Shown here: positions 1-9,742 of the stretch, one piece after another
Layout: each line of letters starts with the position of its first letter
How positions within the stretch are numbered: position 1 is the first letter of the stretch
Assembly: GCA_017979445.1 (NCBI GenBank)
Contig: CM030706.1
Location: 8,728,967-8,792,966 of the forward strand
Length of the DNA: 64,000 nucleotides
Origin: Akebia trifoliata
Taxonomy: Eukaryota > Streptophyta > Magnoliopsida > Ranunculales > Lardizabalaceae
Direction of reading: 5' to 3'
Made by a program: the position numbers and the translations under genes
Notes under the pieces: generated by a model
The model's database searches: none
Told to the model about the DNA's origin: nothing
The model's input: only the letters and a program-made list of their open reading frames with translations

Positions 1-565
1 TTTACAAAAATATCTATTTTTTTGCATGGATTTTGAAAAATTACTAAAATATGTTTTCCTAAAAAATGATTGCGAAAAATAATCAGATTTGTGCAATAAA
101 AATTTTTTCCTTTTGAATAATCATTACATGAATAAATTATTTAATGGATTGGTGCACAAAATTCGATAAAATCTCAAGGTTCATTTAAAATGTTATCAAG
201 GGGGTAACACTGAAACTGGTTAAATCCACCTTCAATAAGGTTTAAGGGTGATCATTGTATCTAAGTTCAATCGTCAATCGTCTAGCTAGGGTTGTAAGTC
301 TGGTCAGTTAGAACCAACGTCAGTATCAAGTCAACAGTCAGAAATGACCTCAGGATTTCTCAACATCGCCCAGTTGTTCCCTAAAGATCATAGTGCTTCA
401 ATCCTACCGGTTGTAATCAATATCTCAGACATCAGTCCTAATCAAACTCGTGTGGGTACTTGTCTTGAGTTTTCATGAGTCATTTGGGTTAGCTCGAGTC
501 CTTTTTTTCAGTAAGGTCATGTCTTCTTTAGATTGAGTTACTCTTTTCTTGTTAAGTCGAGTTAG
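1..565. other. Non-coding AT-rich sequence
   Basis: No open frame or recognisable domain was seen. The block lies just 5' of a coding-like fragment and a Ty3/gypsy integrase relic, so it may be internal sequence of the same decayed retroelement, but no LTR ends or target duplication were identified. Confidence 0.4.
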
Positions 566-880
566 TTTATCGAGTTTATAGAGGTATCTGTCGCCCCATC
601 TAAAATTGATCGGATAAAAGAAATTTTTGAATACCTCGAGCGCATTAACGAATTAACTAATAATCTGGCTTCAAAGATATATTTTTTTCTTGAACAAGAA
701 GATAAGGGTCGGGCTCAACTTTTAATTAAGAAAGCAAAGGTCATTGATCTCGAACAAATAATAATTTCTAAAGAAATTCAAGCAAAAAATCATCCTATCC
801 CTAGAGGAACACGAGGGGATAATGAATTTACTCAGAAATTTCAAAAGACTTGTTCACATGGTCTGATGAGGATATGTTAG
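566..880 (+). pseudogene. Open coding-like fragment of unknown identity
   Basis: A reading frame stays open for about 104 codons from just after a TAG at 563-565 to a TAG at 878-880, with no ATG near its start. The conceptual peptide is charged and helical in character (for example KIDRIKEIFEYLERINELT) and has no motif I recognise. It lies about 120 bases upstream of a Ty3/gypsy integrase relic in the same orientation, so a piece of retroelement polyprotein is the simplest reading. A captured host exon is possible. Function is unknown. Confidence 0.3.
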
Positions 881-984
881 GTGCAAGCTTGGGTGTTGTC
901 TGACATGGAATAGATACTCACTCAATTAAATGAAAACACCAATGAGATCAAAGAAGATGTTACAAAACGTTTCAATGTTGTCCT

Positions 985-1800
985 CACTTCAGCTATCATA
1001 AGTCAATACAGGGTACCTTTGGGATTGATATCTGATAACGGGTTACACTTCAAAGTCAATGATTACTTTGTGTTCAAAGTTCAAGATCTGGCATCACCTC
1101 CCTACCGTCCTTAGATTAATGGAATGGTTGAAGCAAATAGCTAATAAGTGTATCAAAATAATCATCATGAAAATGTGTTAATCGCATCAGGAATGGTCAG
1201 AGAAGCTATCATTCACATTGGGGGCATATTGTACTTTAATACAGTCTTCCACTGGAGTCATTCCCTATTCTCTAGTGTATGATATGGAAGCAGTTTAACC
1301 AGTTGAAATAGAGATCCCGTATATCAAGAACTTGATGGAAAGTCAATTGTTAGAAACAAACTGAGTCCAACATCAATACAAATAACTGAACTTGACTGAA
1401 GAAAACAACTTAAAAGCTTTGTACCACGTGTAGGCTTATCAAAGAAAAGTCGCTCATGTGTTTGACGAAAAGATCAAGGTTCGTCACTTACAAGTCGAAG
1501 ATTTGGTACTCAAAGAGAATCGGACACTTATTTTTTACCCTAGAGGGAAGTTCAAACTTAATTTGAGAGATTCATCCATTAGCAAGGAAACATTACTTTG
1601 GAAAACCATCAGATTTGGTATTCAAAGAAAATCGAGTACCTATTTTTGACCCTAGGGGGAAGTTCAAACCAAATTGGGGTGGTCCGTTCATCATAAAAAA
1701 AATACTGCCTTAAAAAATCGTTAGATTTCAAGATCATGATAGATTTGAACTACCAGAGTCAACCAACCTTGACCAGATCAAACGGTACTATATTTAAGGA
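985..1800 (+). mobile_element. Ty3/gypsy pol relic: integrase core and C-terminus
   Basis: Reading across several frameshifts and stops gives the typical plant Ty3/gypsy integrase order. A core segment with LISDNG appears near 1028, followed by SPPYRPQINGMVEA-like sequence with a stop, then STGVIPYSLVYDMEAV near 1250, an AYQRKVAHVFDEK-like stretch near 1435-1475, VEDLVLKENR, and a PRGKFKLN motif near 1535. It ends with NWGGPFIIKKIL-like and NLDQIKRYY-like motifs near 1670-1795. The polyprotein is broken many times and cannot be functional. The element continues into non-coding 3' sequence downstream. Confidence 0.75.
1500..1672 (+). repeat. Partial tandem duplication inside the gypsy integrase relic
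   Basis: The segment starting GATTTGGTACTCAAAGAGAA (1500) recurs at 1612 as GATTTGGTATTCAAAGAAAA, and both run into a GGGAAGTTCAAAC motif (about 1549 and 1661). The offset is 112 bases. The duplicated codons encode the VLKENR...PRGKFK part of the integrase C-terminus, so this is a local duplication within the dead element. Confidence 0.6.
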
Positions 1801-1829
1801 AGTCATCTTTTGCCGAATCAATTCTCCTA

Positions 1830-2520
1830 TTACCCAGTTCAATATATCATTTCTCAATCCCTTTGCAGTCTTTTCAAAAAGAAAAATTATGCCTTTTTCT
1901 TTCTCAACCCGATCACCTAACGTAGGAGAGGGAAGATTCGAACTATGTTTTGGTCTGATCCCAAAATTCTGGGGTACGTAGGCAACCTGAGAAGTTACTT
2001 CAGACCCGACCACATCAAAATAAAAAAAAATCTATTTCCCCACACATCAAAATAAATCTATAAAAAAAATTCAAAAGAAAAAAAAATATCTTCAAATTGG
2101 GAAAGAAAATTCAAGGCAAAATAAAAGAAATGTCACACAAGGGACATTCGAGTTTTTAAGCCTCAAAATTCCCTTCTTTTTTATACCCAGTCCTAAGCTT
2201 ACCTATAAAACTCCTCCTATGTACTGTGCGAAAAGTAAAAGGAGATAGCAAAGTATGATCAGACAACAATTCCATAAAGAAGAAAATAAAAAAAAGAAAA
2301 TAAAAAGCCTACTAGGTTGAAAACCCTAAAAGGGCGACTTAGGCAAAAATTAAGGCAAGCTCGCAAGGTTGAAAATCGAATAATTTTAACAACAATCAGA
2401 GCAAAGGAAAAATGAAAACTCGCTAGTTTGAAAATCTGAAAAGGCAATCTAGGCAAAAGTTAGAGCAACAAAGCAAAATAGAAGAAAAGCCGTGACGGAG
2501 AATGGTTTCCGATAAAATAA
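1830..2520 (+). mobile_element. Ty3/gypsy 3' non-coding region
   Basis: The GGGTACGTAGGCAACCTGAG motif near 1971 and two diverged copies of a GTTGAAAACCCTAAAAGGGC / TTTGAAAATCTGAAAAGGCA block ending in TAGGCAAAA (about 2317-2348 and 2427-2460) resemble the region between integrase and 3' LTR of plant Ty3/gypsy elements. No clean LTR boundary was found. The ORF-like stretches here are AT-rich noise. Confidence 0.45.
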
Positions 2521-3008
2521 TTTGGCTTCTATTGGGTAATTCAGTTGAAATTTAAAACACCTTAGACTCTTAATCAAGTCATTTTTTACATTTCACGCAG
2601 CCCTGTTTTAAACTCCAACCAAATCAGTCACGTAGACACTATTCTTATTTTATAGGAATAACTCTTTTCCAGAAAAATTAAAAGTAGGTTATTTTTTCGT
2701 TTCTTACTTTTTTAAATTTGCTATACACCATGAAATCTGGAGGACTATGGTGTTAACATCATAATTCATGGACCCAATGACTTTTTTTAAGATTTGAAAG
2801 CTTACAATGCTTGTCAGGCTGTCCAAAACTCAATTAAAAGACCCTCTTCCCACCATTTTCCTCATTTAAGAGACGTGGCTAGTTTGGCGGGACATTATTG
2901 TACCTTACCTAAACGTAAGGTTTGGGCTCTCTCTCTAACATTTGTTGTCATTCTACACCACATAATAGAGAGAACACTGACCAATCTCTTTAAGGTCTCT
3001 TTCAAATT

Positions 3009-3128
3009 GAGAGTTGCTATTGTCACACCAACTTTTACTAAGCCACACCAACTGTTTGCAATTCTTTTAGTGATTTAATATGAATTGGTGTGGCATTAGT
3101 AAAAGTTGATGTGACAATAAGAGCTCTC
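3009..3128. mobile_element. Small MITE, copy 1 (Mutator-like, about 9-bp target duplication)
   Basis: A 120-bp element whose ends are inverted repeats of about 35 bp: GAGAGTTGCTATTGTCACAC at the left and, read on the minus strand, GAGAGCTCTTATTGTCACAT at the right. The flanks tttcaaatt and tttaaattt are a degraded 9-bp target duplication (7 of 9 match). Two other copies with clearer 9-bp duplications are at 14180-14276 and 55838-55951. Nine-base duplications are typical of Mutator-like elements; that superfamily call is inference. Confidence 0.7.
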
Positions 3129-3460
3129 TTTAAATTTGCATCTCAGCTATTTCGATTGCAATTTTGTGGGTATAATATCAGACTAGTGAAAATTTTTGAA
3201 ACATATCGTAATGCAACAATTGATCTCTTGATCTTAGTTACCTCGTACAATTGTACATCATTGAATTAGTAACTCTTCAAATGCTCGACATTCAATTAGG
3301 GCTACAAGTACTATATGGACCACTTGATTATATGGACCACATGGATTATGCGAACCACATGCATGGATGTTGTTGTTTCTTGCTGTCAAGTCACTTCATG
3401 TTCGATTATTGATTGGATGATACTTTTATTTTTATACAACTACTATTATCATTATTATTA

Positions 3461-3565
3461 GGATTGATATTGACACACCAATTTTTACTAATACCACACC
3501 AATTGTGTGCAACTCTTTGGTGATTTACATAGGAATTGGTGTGACATGGGAGAGTGTCATGTGTA
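3461..3565. mobile_element. Degenerate relative of the small MITE family
   Basis: Contains TATTGACACACCAATTTTTA and the internal ACCACACCAATTGTGTGCAA block shared with the element at 3009-3128, then AGGAATTGGTGTGACATG. The right terminus is not recognisable and no target duplication is visible, so this is a truncated or strongly diverged copy. Confidence 0.45.
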
Positions 3566-3729
3566 AAGATGATGTGAAAAGTAAAAGAAAAATGGACCTT
3601 TAACTCTATTATAAATAATTCTAAAAGTAAAAAAAAAGTAAACGTGAAGAAATGCTTTTGGGAACATGAATAGGAGTGTGGCATGTGTCTTCTTTTAGAG
3701 AAACACATGAGACCATGGCTTAGGGCTTT

Positions 3730-4103
3730 GACATGGGTCATGGTCTTGAATTTGGTTATAATTTGACTTGGGTTAGGGGGTTGAACATGGGTTTAGATTA
3801 GGGATGGGATTATAATAGGTTTTCATGTTGGAGTTCGGCTTAGAATGACAATGGGTTGGATTTTGGGTTAAGTAGGCTTAGGTTAGGACAATGAGTGGTT
3901 AGATGGAAAAATGCATAGATGGTGAGAAATTGTCAAATGATGAGAGAGAGTAATTGAAAGAATGTCATGGTTTCCAGGCATTTGGGTTCTTATTTTGGAC
4001 AATAATTATGACATCTTCAATATGAGATTTTGAGATTTGTAAGGTGATTATACTTTTTAAAACTTTCTTTTTGGTTGGGCTAATGCAATTTGGGGTGTCT
4101 ACA
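3730..4103 (+). mobile_element. LTR-like remnant of a Ty3/gypsy element
   Basis: A stretch of TTAGGTTAGG/TTGGGTTAAG-like words ends in CAATTTGGGGTGTCTACA. A very similar arrangement at 21690-22162 ends in CAAATTGGGGTATCTATA, next to gypsy gag. I read both as 3' ends of the same LTR family. No 5' LTR boundary or target duplication was found. Confidence 0.4.
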
Positions 4104-4629
4104 ATAACTATCTACATATACTTAATAAATTTATTTTAATCTAAAATACTTATTTCACCCACCTAAAGGTTTCGAACGAATTCTTCTTCTTTTTCCTCTC
4201 CCCCCCTCTCCCTTTTTCTCTCTTATTATTATTATTATTTATTTCTTTTTCTTTACATCTAGAAATGTTTCAATGAGGATTTTTAAGTTTGTATCTTACT
4301 TGTTTTTCTCACCCTAACACTTGCAATTGAGTCAAAGTTGTGGACATGAGAAAGCTTTGTTTGGTAGGTAGCTATCGAATATATTTTGTAAGATTCGGTA
4401 CATACTTATTGAATTGATTTTGTAATGTTCGGTAGAAAGTTTTGTTTGATAGGTATATATCGAATTTGTTAAAATAAGTTTGATTTGAAGCTATTAAATA
4501 TATTTGTCAAAAAATCTTCGAGTTCTTCATTTCAAAGTTGTTATTTTGAAGGTTTTAATAGTGATTCTTCCATCTTCTTTAGTGATTAAATGTTTAAAAA
4601 AAACCTCTAAAATCTAATTTCCATTGATT

Positions 4630-4888
4630 CAACCTCTCACAAAAAAACTCAAAAGAGAGAGAGAGGAAGGAAGAAGAAGAGAAGGGTTTTTTGCTCAATG
4701 GGTTGTGGTGTATGCAATAAGTAAACACAAAAAGATAAAAAAAAAGTAATTTTCCTTTTCAAAAATGACTTAAGTGCATGCAACCTCTCACAAAAAAACT
4801 CAAAAGAGAGAGAAAGAGAGGAAGGCAGAAGAAGTGGAGTTCTTTTGTTCAATGGGCTGTGATGTGTGAAATAAGTAAACACAAAAAG

Positions 4889-4890
<2 letters not shown>
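4630..4890. repeat. Tandem duplication, period about 151 bp
   Basis: CAACCTCTCACAAAAAAACT occurs at 4630 and again at 4781. Each is followed by an AG-rich run and by TAAGTAAACACAAAAAGAT (ending about 4738 and 4890). The two units differ by small indels in the AG tract. There is no coding content. Confidence 0.75.

Positions 4891-4921
<31 letters not shown>
4889..4921. repeat. (TA)n microsatellite
   Basis: Uninterrupted TA dinucleotides immediately precede the first foldback MITE at 4922. The same arrangement is seen at copies near 6107 and 49979, which points to an insertion preference for TA-rich DNA or to TA slippage at the insertion sites. Confidence 0.85.
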
Positions 4922-4923
<2 letters not shown>

Positions 4924-5311
4924 GAGCGGTTTAGCAGCCCCTTATGGTGCCACACATGGTACCACGCATTTTTTTGTAAATTACTTTTGATGGGGTTATA
5001 AGTTTTGGAATAGGCTGATTTTTTGTGAGGATGATCTCTACGGTGAAGAGATCATCCTCACAAAAAATCAACTCATTTTGAAACTTCTAACCCAAGTTTA
5101 CAAGTTGAAGAATCGTGGACCATCCAATTTTTGTAAATCACTTTTGACGGGGTTACAAGTTTTGGAATAGGCTGATTTTTGGTGAGGATGATCTCCTCAT
5201 CATAAAGATTATCCTCACAAAAAATCAGCTCATTCCAAAGCTTGTAACCCATGTTTTGAAAAATGCATGGCACCATGTGGGGCACCATAATGGGGCTGCT
5301 GAACCGCTCCC
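4922..5311. mobile_element. Double-hairpin MITE, copy 1
   Basis: A 390-bp non-autonomous element starting GGGAGCGGTTTAGCAGCCCC and ending in the inverted GGGGCTGCTGAACCGCTCCC. Inside lie two separate near-palindromes of about 99 bp, at 4994-5092 and 5151-5249, each with arms of the type TTTTGGAATAGGCTGATTTT around a short GATGATCTC/GAGATCATC core. They are separated by a spacer containing ATCGTGGACCATCC. Both flanks are TA repeats. There is no coding capacity. Related copies are at 6107-6471, 6559-6940 and 49979-50334. Confidence 0.85.
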
Positions 5312-5327
5312 TATATATATACATATA

Positions 5328-6075
5328 GGGAGGTGTTCGGCGCAAAACATTTTGACAAACATTTTGGCAAACATTTTTTAGCCGTCAGATATGGAGAGAT
5401 CGGACGGCACAAACTCGATTTAACGTATAACTTATAAGTTATACGATAATTACAGCGCCATCCTTATTGTTTGTCAAAATTAGTGCCTCGTCCCTCTCTC
5501 TTTAAAACAAAAAAAAGAAAACCAGAGAGTTTAACTCTCTCGTTCTCTCTCTCTCTCTCGATGCCCTTCTCTCTCGCTCTCGACAGAACCCCTCTCTCTC
5601 ACTCTCTCAAACCCTCTCTCACTCTCTTTCACTCTCGATCAATATCCAACGGTTCCATCGAACTGAAACCCTCTCGTTCTCGTTCTTACAACTACTCTTG
5701 ATATTCAATTTGGGGTAACTTTTTTTTTAGATGTTTTTGTGTCTGGTTCGATTTTAAATCAATCACAAAATTTGTGTTTTATGAGTTATTTTTTGCTAAT
5801 ATTTACGTTGAAATGAGCTTTGATTGGCAAAAAAAGAAGGGCGTCGAGAGAGAGAGAGAGAACGAGAGAGTAAAACTCTGGTTTTCTTTTTTTTGTTTTA
5901 AAGAGAGATGGATGGGACACTAATTTTGGCAAATAACAAGGATGGCGCTGTAATTATCGTATAACTTATAAGTTATACGTTAAATCGAGTTTGAGCCGTC
6001 CGATCTCTCCATATCCGACGGAAGAAAAATGTTTGCCAAAATTTTTGTCAAAATGTTTTGCAACGAACGCCTCCC
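5328..6075. mobile_element. Long-inverted-repeat foldback element related to the double-hairpin MITEs
   Basis: A 748-bp element with arms of about 240 bp (5328-5570 and 5835-6075). The left end reads GGGAGGTGTTCGGCGCAAAA and the right end, on the minus strand, GGGAGGCGTTCGTTGCAAAA. Both arms carry the AACATTTTGACAAAC subterminal sequence also present in the neighbouring MITE at 6107, so they share ends but not the hairpin interior. The 8-mer ATACATAT occurs at each flank, offset by one base at the left. The middle 264 bp is CT-rich, then ordinary AT-rich sequence, and may be captured host DNA. The Ser/Leu-rich reading frame inside it is low-complexity and not a gene. Confidence 0.8.
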
Positions 6076-6106
6076 ATACATATATATATGTATATATATG
6101 TATATA

Positions 6107-6471
6107 GGGTCCCGTTCAACAACAAACATTTTGACAAACATTTTGGCAAAACATTTTTCAAAGCATGGGTTAAAGGTTTTGGAATGAGCTGATTTTTGGT
6201 GAGGATGATCTCTACGGTGAGGAGATCATCTTCACTAAAAATCAGCCCATTCCAAAACTTCTAGCCCCAGTTTACAAGTTGAAAAATCGTGGACCATCCA
6301 TTTTTTATAAACCATTTTTAATGGGGTTAGAAGTTTTGGAATGGGCTGATTTTTGGTGATGATGATCTCTACCTCGAGGAGATCATCATCACCAAAAATC
6401 AGCCTATTCCAAAACCTCTAACCCATGTTTTGAAAAATGTTTGCCAAAATATTTGTTACTGAACATTTTCC
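6107..6471. mobile_element. Double-hairpin MITE, copy 2
   Basis: A 365-bp element, left end GGGTCCCGTTCAACAACAAA, right end (minus strand) GGAAAATGTTCAGTAACAAA, flanked by TA-rich DNA. It contains two internal palindromes of the TTGGAATGRGCTGATTTTTG class separated by the ATCGTGGACCATCC spacer. It has the same orientation as the copy at 49979. There is no coding capacity. Confidence 0.85.
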
Positions 6472-6494
6472 ATATATATATATATATATATATA
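6472..6494. repeat. (TA)n microsatellite
   Basis: A short TA run at the right flank of the MITE ending at 6471. Confidence 0.8.
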
Positions 6495-6558
6495 ATTTTT
6501 TTTTTTCAAAAGTGATTTATCAGTGCATGCAATACCCCAATTTTGATGTGTACAAATA

Positions 6559-6940
6559 GGGGAAATGTTCAGCACCCTAAGTTTTACCACACACTTTAAC
6601 AAACGTTTTTTGTCCTACATGGGTTAGAAGTTTTGGAATGGGCTGATTTTTGGTGAGGATGATCTCTATGATTAGAAGATCATCATCTCCAAAAATCAGC
6701 CCATTCCGAAATGTTTAGCCCCATGTTTACAAGTTGAAAAATCGGGGACCATCCATTTTTTGTAAATCATTTTTTATGGGGTTAGAAGTTTTGGAATGAG
6801 CTGATTTTTGGTGAGGATGATCTCCTCACCATAGAGATCATCCTCACCAAAAATCAGCCCATTCCGAAACTTCTAACCCATGTAAGACAAAACGCGTTTG
6901 TTAAAGTGTGTGGTAAAACTTAGGGTGCCGAACGGGACCC
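6559..6940. mobile_element. Double-hairpin MITE, copy 3, with perfect 8-bp target duplication
   Basis: A 382-bp element starting GGGGAAATGTTCAGCACC and ending in the inverse of GGGTCCCGTTCGGCACC, so it lies in the opposite orientation to the copies at 6107 and 49979. It is flanked on both sides by TACAAATA (6551-6558 and 6941-6948). An exact 8-bp duplication is the signature of hAT-type insertion. It contains the same pair of internal palindromes, and its outer 40 or so bases (CCTAAGTTTTACCACACACT) are also inverted. It ends about 100 bases upstream of the UGT pseudogene start. Confidence 0.9.
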
Positions 6941-6969
6941 TACAAATAGAGCCCTTCCTCTTATCTCAA

Positions 6970-6977
6970 TATAAAAG
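6970..6977 (+). promoter_or_regulatory. TATA-box-like sequence of the UGT pseudogene
   Basis: TATAAAAG lies about 70 bases upstream of the relic start codon at 7047, a spacing that suits a plant core promoter with a short leader. An (AG)n tract (about 7014-7036) lies between. Calling it a former promoter is inference. Confidence 0.4.
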
Positions 6978-7046
6978 TTGGCGGACGTGTAGATGGAGTG
7001 AGAAAAAAAAGTTGAGAGAGAGAGAGAGAGAGAGAGTCCCGATAAT

Positions 7047-7436
7047 ATGGATAAAGCACATGCCTTGCCTATACCATACCCTGCCCCTTCTAGAGTTATC
7101 GTACGTCGTAGTTGAACATGGCTTCAAGATCACCATCGTTAACACAGACTTCAATCACACACGTGTCATCTCCTCTTTATAATCGGATCAATCTAATCTC
7201 AATTCCTGATGGAGTGGGACCAGGGGAAGACCGAAACCAGATTGGTAGTCTCTAGGACTCTATCTAGAGATCTATGCCTGCTCATCTCGAGGAAAGATCA
7301 ACGAATCCAACGATTATAAAAGTTGCCAAGAAGATGGGCATCCCCTTTGCAGCATTTTGGCCTGCTGCGGCTGCGGTCAGAGTCTTGACCTCACACATTC
7401 CAAAGCTCGTTGAAGAGGGAGTAATTTATGCCAACG
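7047..7436 (+). pseudogene. UDP-glycosyltransferase (UGT83A1-like) exon 1 relic
   Basis: This is a decayed copy of exon 1 of the two UGT genes in the window, in the opposite orientation. It opens with ATG GAT AAA (MDKAHAL..., compare MDKPHAL in gene B). The catalytic-histidine segment FPAQGH is lost through a deletion, then VVEHGFKITIVNTDFNHTRVISSL, ISIPDG, GEDRNQ and VAKKMGIPFAAFWPAAAAVRV-like segments follow. It ends ANG|GTAAG at the position of the conserved exon-1 splice donor (7436/7437). Stops, frameshifts and at least two internal deletions break it, including the stretch with the catalytic Asp. No exon 2 follows on this strand. Preserved exon boundaries show it arose by DNA duplication, not by reverse transcription. 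Confidence 0.85.
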
Positions 7437-9742
7437 GTAAGCAATATTGCATTTTTTTATTTTTTATTTTATTTAAATTAGTGGAGGTAAATTTCTATTG
7501 CATTTTTAGAAGGTTAATTTGTATGTTAGTGAAGCCCAATTTGGGTGTGTGAATCCATGTGTGACTTCTAAGGATTTTACTTTAATTTGTAAATTTTGTG
7601 AGGACTTTCACAAATTTTCAGTGCACACGGTAAGAAACACAAAAACATCATTTTGAATATTTCTTGAAATATTTTCCTTTTTTTAACGAATTTATTCAAA
7701 TTAACCGAGTTGAAGTCCCACCAAATGATTAGTGAATCCAATCCTTTGCTACTATGGGTCAAAGGGGGGTATGTAATCAATTTTAAAAAAATAAGGGTTT
7801 GTTTCAAATATTATCCAATGAAGAGGGGTGTCTAAAATTGGGGGAGAGGGGGGCAACACTGTAAAAAATGGGGCATATCATCATTTGGAATACAAAAGGT
7901 AGCTAAAATATTCATCATAGAGGGGTGTCTAATAAAATTGAGAGGGGGGCACCAATGTTAGAAATAAGAGGGTATCTCAAAAATTCTCATAAGCCTAAGG
8001 GTATATCTAAATTAACCAAAAAGTTGAGGGGGACAACTGCCCCATCTCGACCCACATTGGCTCCGACCTTGCACTCATCAATAAAAAGCTTATATTTAAT
8101 TAATTATTAAATAATTTCTAGAATTCATTTGTGATTACTAAGAAGTTCTCAACAACGATAAGGATCAAACGAATAAATATTCATCGTCAAATTACAGATC
8201 TAGAAACCAAACAAACGATAATATGATAACAAATAGCAACAAAAACAATAATACTACAAATTACCAATAAATTATCAACAACAACAACAATAATTAAACA
8301 AATGCATAATAATCATAAAAAATTATCTAATTAAATATCTAGAACAACAACACGTACCTCTTACCAACAAGACCTCCAAGAAGTTTGTACCAAAGGGATT
8401 CAGCTTGAACAATGGCACAAAGTCCTCTGTTATTCACTTTCTCAATGTAATTCACTATGTGAAAACTGGAAAATTCGATAGAAAATATTGATGGACCAAA
8501 ATTCACGAATTTTAGAAACTAAATTTTGATGGTTTAGGACCGTTGAAATTCTTTATGTTCCTAGATTTGACGGCTTAGAGCTGTCGAATTTCTCCTATCC
8601 TTCATTAATTTGATAATTTTGACTCGTAAAAAAAAAAAAAATTTGACAATGAAAAATTCAACGTCAATTCGACCTCTTGATCCGTCAAATTTGGGTTTTT
8701 TTCACATTGTGACCCCTTTTCCGTTCTTGTCTAATAAAAAATTAAGTAGAGGATAATTATCAAATTAAATAAAACCCTAAATCAACTAACTTGCTAACAA
8801 CTTTTTATATGCTTTCTCGAAATCTGTAAAGACAATGTTCATATGTTAATCATATGGTAGAAAATGCAGCTTGGGTCTTTTGATTCTACAGGGCTCATTT
8901 GATTATTTTATATGTTATCTGAAATATAGTAAATTGGACATGTTTCTTTATTGTAGAACTTTTTGTTTGGAGAATAGTGGGTTCTTTTGTTGTTTTATCT
9001 GAGTATTTCTGATGCAGAAAATGCCTCTTTAATATAATAAATGATCTGCCAACTATATTTGAGGAGGTTACTGTAAAGAAACAAGTTAACGAGATAAAGA
9101 TCTAGGGCTTTGGGAGAGGATGGATTTTTGAGGAAGAGAAATCTGGGATTTTGGGAGAGGAATGAAAGATACGCGTGTGGTAGAGATGCATGAGAGAGAC
9201 ATATAAAGAGGAGATGATTTCCTTAGTACATTTAACCTTGGATATTTTAGGCAATGACACTCAAAAAAAAAAAAAAAAAACAATGTTCCTACTATGAAAA
9301 AAATCTAGGTAGTCAATGAATTGGTACGGATCAGATTGGGGTCGATTTGGTACCATTCCCATAGGTATTGGAACCAGGACTCATCCGATAAGTATTGGAT
9401 CTAACCCTTTTTGGATCTGATTTTATTAGATCACAATATTAAGATCCAATCCAACAAGATATTGGATCAAAACCTTATCAGATTGGATCCTTATTGAAAT
9501 CCTAAACATTGATTCAGATCCAAAGTTATCGGATTGAAGCAAATCAAATTTCGGGTTTGATCCAATCCATTGCCGGCCGTAAAAAATTCTAACAAGGTTT
9601 TTATTTCTTAAGATTAGCCTTACCCACAACAGTAATGATAACTTAAATTTTTAATAGTTGCTTTATTTTACGGATACAAATTTTCTACTTCCCCAGATGG
9701 TCTAATCTTGGTCATCTCCTTCCCTCTTATTGGATGAAATAT
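7437..9742. other. Intergenic region without a gene
   Basis: AT-rich sequence with poly-A/T runs (8627-8642, 9263-9281). 7750-8085 looks like one decayed end of a hAT-type element: the words GGGGTGTCTAA and GGGGGGCA recur and it closes with ACAACTGCCCC...TTGGCTCCGACC. 9300-9560 is rich in GGATC/GATCCAAT words and resembles a dispersed repeat. No protein domain was found on either strand. Confidence 0.5.

Noticed and set aside
5471..5701. Ser/Leu-rich 76-codon frame on the plus strand
   Set aside because: It lies on the CT-rich arm and middle of a foldback element; composition is low-complexity, not protein-like.
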